A stretch of DNA of 6,924 nt from Campylobacterales bacterium (lineage in GTDB: Bacteria; Campylobacterota; Campylobacteria; Campylobacterales; Arcobacteraceae). The stretch covers positions 1-6,924 of the forward strand of contig JADHTT010000039.1 of the NCBI GenBank assembly GCA_016784825.1, given 5' to 3'. This document shows, piece by piece, positions 6,840 to 6,924 of this stretch. Position 1 is the stretch's first letter. Each line of letters begins with the position of its first letter. A program made the translations under genes and the position numbers. The notes under the pieces were generated by a model that saw only the letters and a program-made list of their open reading frames with translations, ran no database searches and was not told where the DNA came from.

Positions 6840-6924
6840 TTAGGCCTTTGTCGTTACAACTATTTTTGTAGGTTTAAATAGTTCTTTTGCATTATTAAAC
6901 ATCTGACTTTGTTCAATATCTTCT
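6840..6924 (-). CDS. C-terminal end of the gene upstream of proB, possibly obgE (partial)
   Basis: From the window edge, one minus-strand frame reads 27 sense codons to a TAA at 6840-6842. The peptide begins EDIEQSQMFNNAKEL and ends FKPTKIVVTTKA. The stop is one base before the proB ATG (TAATATG), and the proB ribosome site lies inside this frame, which is typical of coupled operon genes. In Campylobacterota the gene before proB is commonly the GTPase obgE, so that is the best guess by position. I do not recognise these residues as an Obg C-terminus. Of the other two minus-strand frames, one has a stop close to the edge and the other is less protein-like. The identity is open. Confidence 0.6.
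   Translation of the reverse strand, partial: EDIEQSQMFNNAKELFKPTKIVVTTKA

Noticed and set aside
1..6924. A novel defence, mobile or biosynthetic system
   Set aside because: Every gene is a conserved housekeeping gene in familiar order; no transposase, integrase, repeats, tRNA or CRISPR-like structure, or shift in base composition was seen.

Overview
This AT-rich 6.9-kb window is a stretch of core bacterial chromosome with every gene on the minus strand. Transcription therefore runs from right (position 6924) to left (position 1). The order is [end of an upstream gene, probably obgE] - proB - fmt - birA - parA - parB - atpF' - atpF - atpH - atpA (cut by the left edge). From memory this matches the obgE-proB-fmt-birA-parA-parB-atpF'FHA order of Campylobacterota (formerly Epsilonproteobacteria). 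A short BirA without a DNA-binding domain, a ProB without a PUA domain, separate b' and b subunits, and a signal-peptide-like N-terminus on AtpF all fit that group. The low GC and the protein style suggest an Arcobacter- or Sulfurimonas-like organism. The genus is an inference and was not tested.

Right part (about 4526-6924): the last 27 codons of an upstream protein end one base before proB (glutamate 5-kinase, first step of proline synthesis). Next come fmt (methionyl-tRNA formyltransferase, which makes the initiator tRNA) and birA (biotin protein ligase). The birA start is a TTG codon inside the end of fmt. Junctions are 1 nt, 17 nt and a 20-nt overlap, so this looks like one translationally coupled operon.

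Middle (2905-4529): parA and parB, the chromosome-segregation ATPase and its CTP-dependent DNA-clamp partner. parA overlaps the birA stop as ATGA, and parB follows two bases after parA. No convincing parS site was seen.

Left part (1-2817): after the only sizeable gap in the window (87 nt) come the F1Fo ATP synthase genes for b', b, delta and alpha, packed with gaps of 10, 0 and 19 nt. The 87-nt gap holds a strong Shine-Dalgarno sequence, a small inverted repeat and weak -10-like hexamers, so an extra promoter for the atp genes is possible. The remaining atp genes presumably lie beyond the left edge.

No RNA genes, mobile elements, CRISPR arrays or intrinsic terminators were found. There is no stretch over 300 bases without a gene. 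The window is ordinary housekeeping DNA. The points worth a second look are start-site corrections (GTG for atpF, TTG for birA), a BirA active-site loop lacking the canonical arginines, the signal-like N-terminus of AtpF, and the parB-atpF' gap. I do not see a previously undescribed system here.
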